NCBI GenBank assembly: GCA_963573385.1
Contig: CAUYLG010021625.1
Location: 1 to 64,000, forward strand
Reading direction: 5' to 3'
Length of the DNA: 64,000 bases
Origin: Cacajao melanocephalus
Taxonomy: Eukaryota > Chordata > Mammalia > Primates > Pitheciidae
Shown here: piece by piece, positions 58,306 through 64,000 of the stretch
How the letters are laid out: each line of letters starts with the position of its first letter
Position numbering within the stretch: the first letter of the stretch is position 1
Notes under the pieces: model-generated
Told to the model about the DNA's origin: nothing
Database searches by the model: none
Seen by the model: the letters and a program-made list of their open reading frames with translations, nothing else
Program-made: the position numbers and the translations under genes

Positions 58306-61300
58306 GCTAAAAATGTGCATGTGTAGATATTCTTCAAGCTCAGTTTTGACCTTCTTGAACCCCTAGTTTATCTAATAGACATAAGTGTTATTCAACTAGA
58401 TTAAAGAGGTAAAAGGTAAATTTGTTAACTTAATAAAAGTACATGTAAGAGAATACCCTTGTGATTCAAAAACACCTAAACCATGAAGTAAAACTCAGAT
58501 AGATTTGACTAGGTAAAAATTAGAAATTTCTGTTTAACACAGTACACTGTGATAGATTTAATGAACTCATGCCAAACCAGGAGAAAGCAGTTGCAATGTC
58601 CAAAATCGTCAATGTGTTATTATTTGCTAGTCATAAAGAAAGACAATTAAAAAATTAACAAGGGATATGAATAGAAGTGAATGTGTGAACAAGTGGGTGA
58701 ACAAATTTCGGTAAGACATTCCTATCTGTTCTTAGGGTGGGAAGATAAGCACCCCACTGAAACTCCTGTCTAAGGCCAAGCTACCACCTGCACACAGACC
58801 TCCTCCACTCAATCGTAGTCAGGGACATTGACCAGAAATTTTCCTTCTCCTTTCATGCATCATCAATTTGCTTGTCTCCACTGGATCATTCTTATCAGTG
58901 TGCAAGGAAGTTACAGTGTCTTCCATCTGAAATGATCCTCCCAGAACCTCCAGATCCCCCTTCAACTACTAGTACCCTTTTCTGCTTTCATTTTCAGCAA
59001 AACTGTTTGACAGAGTTATCTCTACCCATCGACTCTTCTTCTGTCTCACGCATTCAGCTGTCTGCTACAGTATTACATTGTTAGAGAAAGCTTTAGTCCT
59101 AACCCTTTCTGAAGTAGCATCTCCTCCTTCATTCTCATACATCGCTCCATATTTGTTTGTAGCATTGTCATTGCATGTTACCTGACTTCCGCTTCTCCTA
59201 TGACTTTTTCTTATTCATTGTTGTGCTTTCAAAGCCTAAAAGAGCTCAAGGTACATGTTGAAGGCTCTAAAACTCATTGCTGAATATATAAATGATTCCC
59301 TCATTTATGAGGAAATCAACACTGCAGAGTGTTGAGATTCCTCTGGATTCACTGTCCATGGAAACATCTTTGGTGAGAGCTTTTTCAACGGTGGCCAGGG
59401 ACTTAGAATCTAGCAAGAACTGGGGGCCAAAAAGTAGTGGGCTGGACAAGTGGTCGCTAAATAGGTTAAAACTAAACCAGATGAGCCTTGTGCCAGCCTG
59501 CCTATCTGTGTTCTGTGTACTGGATGTGACTCTGAGATTCTTCCCTGCAGAATCATGTTGCTATAACTGTGACCCAGGAGTGTTTGGTTGCTGGCAGTTT
59601 TTTTGTGGACAACTTGGGAGTGCAGCACAGTGGGATGGAATTGAGTTGGTACCAAGAACAGACTCTTCCATATTTTTCTGGTGATGAGATAAAGGACAGA
59701 CCAGCAAGGAGAGTGAAAAAGGTAGTTCCTTCTTATCGAATAAAGATATTGAGCCATATGTCTTTGTTTTTAAACCATTCAGTGCCACATCTGGGTGCCC
59801 TTTAGAATGATAAAATGTTGTTATAATTCAATAGCTTAAGCAATTAATATTTATGGAGCAGAATAATTAACCTTATATTGGATATTATGGGAGAAGGGAT
59901 CCAGTCAATCAAAATCAATAAATACTGTCTTGAACAAAGCAATATGGCAAGTGTCTTTAAAAAACTAAAACAGGACCTGGGTCATTGATTCACACAGCAC
60001 TCAGCCATTGGGAGTTCATTGTGGAGATCTTTGAAAGGCAGACTGTTGCATTTTTGTGTTCCTTATGTTAAGTACAGAGCCTTGAATATAGCAGAAGCTC
60101 TGTAATTATGGAATTGTTTTTCTGGTCTCCCCTGCTGGTAAGGAGTCTGTTAAACACTGAAGCAGATTTGTGCAGTGGAGAATGGCTATCTCTCTGGAAT
60201 TTTGTAATCTTGAGAAGACGAATCATTACACAAACACTTCTATTTTTTTTTAAAATTGATGAGCCGTTCTTCTAGAACCTTCTTTGTGAGTTTCTTTAAA
60301 ACTAAGTTTATATCCTTCCTACATGGTTTTGTCTCAGAATCTTCTCTTGATATTGTATGGTAATGAAGAGCAGCGGGGGAAGGAAAAGAAGCTAAGTGGA
60401 AACTGAGAATATTGCAACAGATTAAGGAATTTTTTACTTGGTCAAATGTACTTATTATGTTTGAGCTGGGCTTGTTATGGCACTTGTTCCCATAATGCCA
60501 TCAGCATCATGAAGGAAAGGTGCTCCCCTAAAGACCTCTGAGCTGAACAAACTGTTCTTCACTTTATCCCAAGACTCAAGAGGCTACAGGGCTGAAGGGG
60601 CTCCTGGTACACATGTGTTTATGCCCAGCTTATTCTAAAGAGGATTTGAGGAGGGGATGAAATCTTCAGAATATGAATTAACTATAAACTGAAAATGGTC
60701 TGCAAATGTAAGGTTTCATGGACAATCAGTTTAAAATAGTGCCCTTATAGAATGGCAAATTCAGCAAGAAGGCTGATAGAAACACCGCCTGGGGGAAAAC
60801 AGAGGGAGGGAATGGTCTGTCCCGCCTCTAGCACATTCTCTACAGGTAAGACGTATCCTTCCTTCTACAACCTCACTGTACTTTGAAGATAACCTTGTAG
60901 TTTAGGTGCTGAGTATACATTTACCCAGTTGAGCTCTGTAGACAAGCTCCTCTTTTAAAATGCTGACCTTAAAATCATGGAAAGACTTCAGAGGAAATAG
61001 TAAAGTACACACTGATACATCAGAAGACAGATCAGGAAACAAATAGAAAAGAGGTTAAAGGGTTAGGTTTTACTAGTGACTTCCCCATCAACTAGCAACA
61101 CAGCCTTTTCCCCTTCCCCTAAGTTTCAGGATCCAGGGGTAACTGGAGAATGAGATAAGCCAGGATAGGGATGGGGGAGAATGGGAAAAGCAGCAAGAGA
61201 GCTGAATGGACAGACAATAGCCCAGATATTCGAAGTCATTGGGATGGGAGATGATGAAAAAGGATATAGAAAAGGAGATTAAGAAAATAAGGGGGGTGGA

Positions 61301-61474
61301 GAGAAAAAAAAAGAAATGCTGACTTGACAGTTTTACTTTTGTTCTTATTTGCCACAACCTCTTCTCACATCTTAAAATATTCCTTTGCATGTCACTCCTG
61401 TCCCACTTGGACAGCACCACTTGGGCACTTCATCTTTATTGGTAAAACAGACAAAATAGAAGAGAATACAACAC
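58306..61474. other. About 3.2 kb without recognised gene
   Basis: Some L2-like or other old repeat words occur at 58,740-59,200. Overlapping open frames of 60-130 codons at 59,267-59,805 on both strands carry no domain that I can name. I see no exon-intron structure. Confidence 0.4.
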
Positions 61475-61985
61475 TGTGTCAGTCAGGGTCGAACAAGGAA
61501 ACATATAATTAAAAATAGAGGGAATTTAATGCATTAAACTCGTTAACAAGTAATGAAAGAGGCTGAGAACCAAATGAGAGAACAGTGAAACTACAACCAG
61601 AGATTAGCATCAACAGTAAGCTGCCACCACCCCTAGGTTGGAAGGACAAAGAAAAGAGGCAGTGTTCCTAGAGCTTGGAGCCAGTGAAACTAGGGCCATT
61701 CAAGACCTGTCCTGTGAAGCTAGACAGATGCAGCCACTGGTGGAAACACTGTCAAGACAAAGAGGGAAGGGAGAAATATCATTGCTTCTCCCTCTTGCTC
61801 TTCTATCTCCCTCCAAAGCCTTCCAATGGCCAGATCCAGCCAGAAACCAGCTGACAAAAATACCCAGGAAATGCAGACCTCAGGAGTCAGCCCTCTGTGC
61901 TACAAAGAAGGACAGAGACAGGGCAGGACAAACAAGTCTAGGACACACTCAAGCCACTTGTTCTGCCCAACTCCCAAGAGCCATC
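61475..61985 (+). repeat. Unassigned old repeat, related to 53,040-53,775
   Basis: 'gtcagtcagggtcgaacaagg', 'aatagagggaatttaatgc', 'agctgccaccacccctaggttg' and 'caggaaatgcagacctcagg' form a familiar mammalian repeat order. The class is not certain. The 119-codon frame 61638-61997 lies inside it. Confidence 0.5.
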
Positions 61986-62466
61986 TGTGATGGTTAATTT
62001 TATGTGTCAACCTGACTGGGCTAAAGGATGCCCAGATAGCTGTTCAAACATTATTTCTGGGTGTGTCTGTGAAGTTGTTTCCAGAAGAGATTAGCAACTG
62101 CATCAGGAGACTAAATGAGAAGAACTGCCCACATCAATGTGAGTGGGCACCATCCAGCCTACTGATGGCCTAAATAGAACAAAAGTACAGAGGAAGGATA
62201 AATTCACCCTCTCTTCTTGAGCTCAGACATTCATCTTCTCCTGCTTTCAGACATCAGAGTTCCTGGTTCTCCAGCTCCCCTGAATCTCAGGCCTTCAAAC
62301 TCAGACTGAATTACACCATCAACTTTCCAGATTATCCAGCTTGAAGGATGATCACAGAACTTCTCAGCCACCATAGCTGACTGAGCCAATTCCCATAATA
62401 AATCTCCTCTTACCTATTTACATATATTGTATCCTGTTTCTCAGGAAAACCCCGACAAATATACCA
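61986..62466 (+). mobile_element. Solo LTR (old ERV-L/MaLR class), sense
   Basis: Starts 'tgtgatggttaattttatg', then 'gcccagatagctgttcaaac', 'gggtgtgtctgtgaagttg', 'attcccataataaatctcc' (polyadenylation signal), and ends near 'gacaaatatacca'. The same broad family as 57706-58305, in the opposite orientation. No internal region. Confidence 0.8.
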
Positions 62467-62657
62467 TATAAATAGCTTATAAGGGAAGGACATGGTTTGT
62501 GAAAGAAGGGATTGTCCAGTAGATAGACAAGGACACAGGTGGGAACTTTCTTCCTTCTGTGGCAAAGCTGCATTTTCAATAAACTGGCTTCAGGTAAGTT
62601 ATGTAGCTGTGAGAGGACATATATAAACAGTTCATCTGCTCTATATGAACAGATTGT

Positions 62658-62951
<294 letters not shown>

Positions 62952-62963
62952 TGAACAGATTGT

Positions 62964-64000
<1,037 letters not shown>

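Noticed and set aside
61638..61997. 119-codon plus-strand frame
   Set aside because: It lies in an old interspersed repeat also seen at 53,040-53,775 and crosses into the adjacent LTR.

Overview
The window looks like human (or very closely related primate) nuclear DNA. It carries about two dozen Alu copies of J, S and Y type, a primate-specific MADE1 element, L1 pieces of several ages, and many degraded MIR, L2, hAT and LTR remnants in AT-rich single-copy DNA. There are no bacterial-style genes, operons or CRISPR arrays. Nearly every short open frame falls in a repeat, in the GC-rich island or in AT-rich filler. I could not recognise any protein-coding exon with confidence.

Layout. 1-385: a U6 snRNA pseudogene joined directly to an L1 fragment. 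1,003-3,103: two antisense Alus and a 180-bp tandem duplication. 3,290-4,215: an old L1. 4,269-4,731: a 130-bp inverted repeat with one mismatch. 4,732-10,130: AT-rich DNA with MIR, L2 and hAT remnants. About 10,370-11,420: a strong CpG island, the only clear gene-start signal. Minus-strand splice-donor-like sites and a YY1-like ATG element suggest a leftward transcript, perhaps with divergent transcription; the gene is not identified. 11,421-17,870: L2, MIR and MER5-like remnants. 17,870-31,000: Alus separated by single-copy DNA and old repeats. 31,000-34,700: almost repeat-free by eye. 34,700-42,740: L2, MIR, Alu monomer-type insertions and a microsatellite-rich Alu cluster. 42,800-49,340: L1 and hAT pieces, a local duplication of which one copy is interrupted by an Alu, and an MLT1 LTR inside a MIR. 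49,780-57,230: Alu, a 2-kb truncated L1 with RT motif, a second L1 carrying MADE1, and L2. 57,700-62,470: two related solo LTRs in opposite orientation. 62,646-64,000: two antisense Alus, the last with a 37-T tract.

Functionally this is a promoter island in a repeat-rich intronic or intergenic setting. The most interesting items are structural: the inverted repeat, the U6/L1 chimera, the filled/empty Alu pair and the MADE1 hairpin. Repeat subfamily names are by eye from remembered consensus features and should be confirmed by repeat masking.
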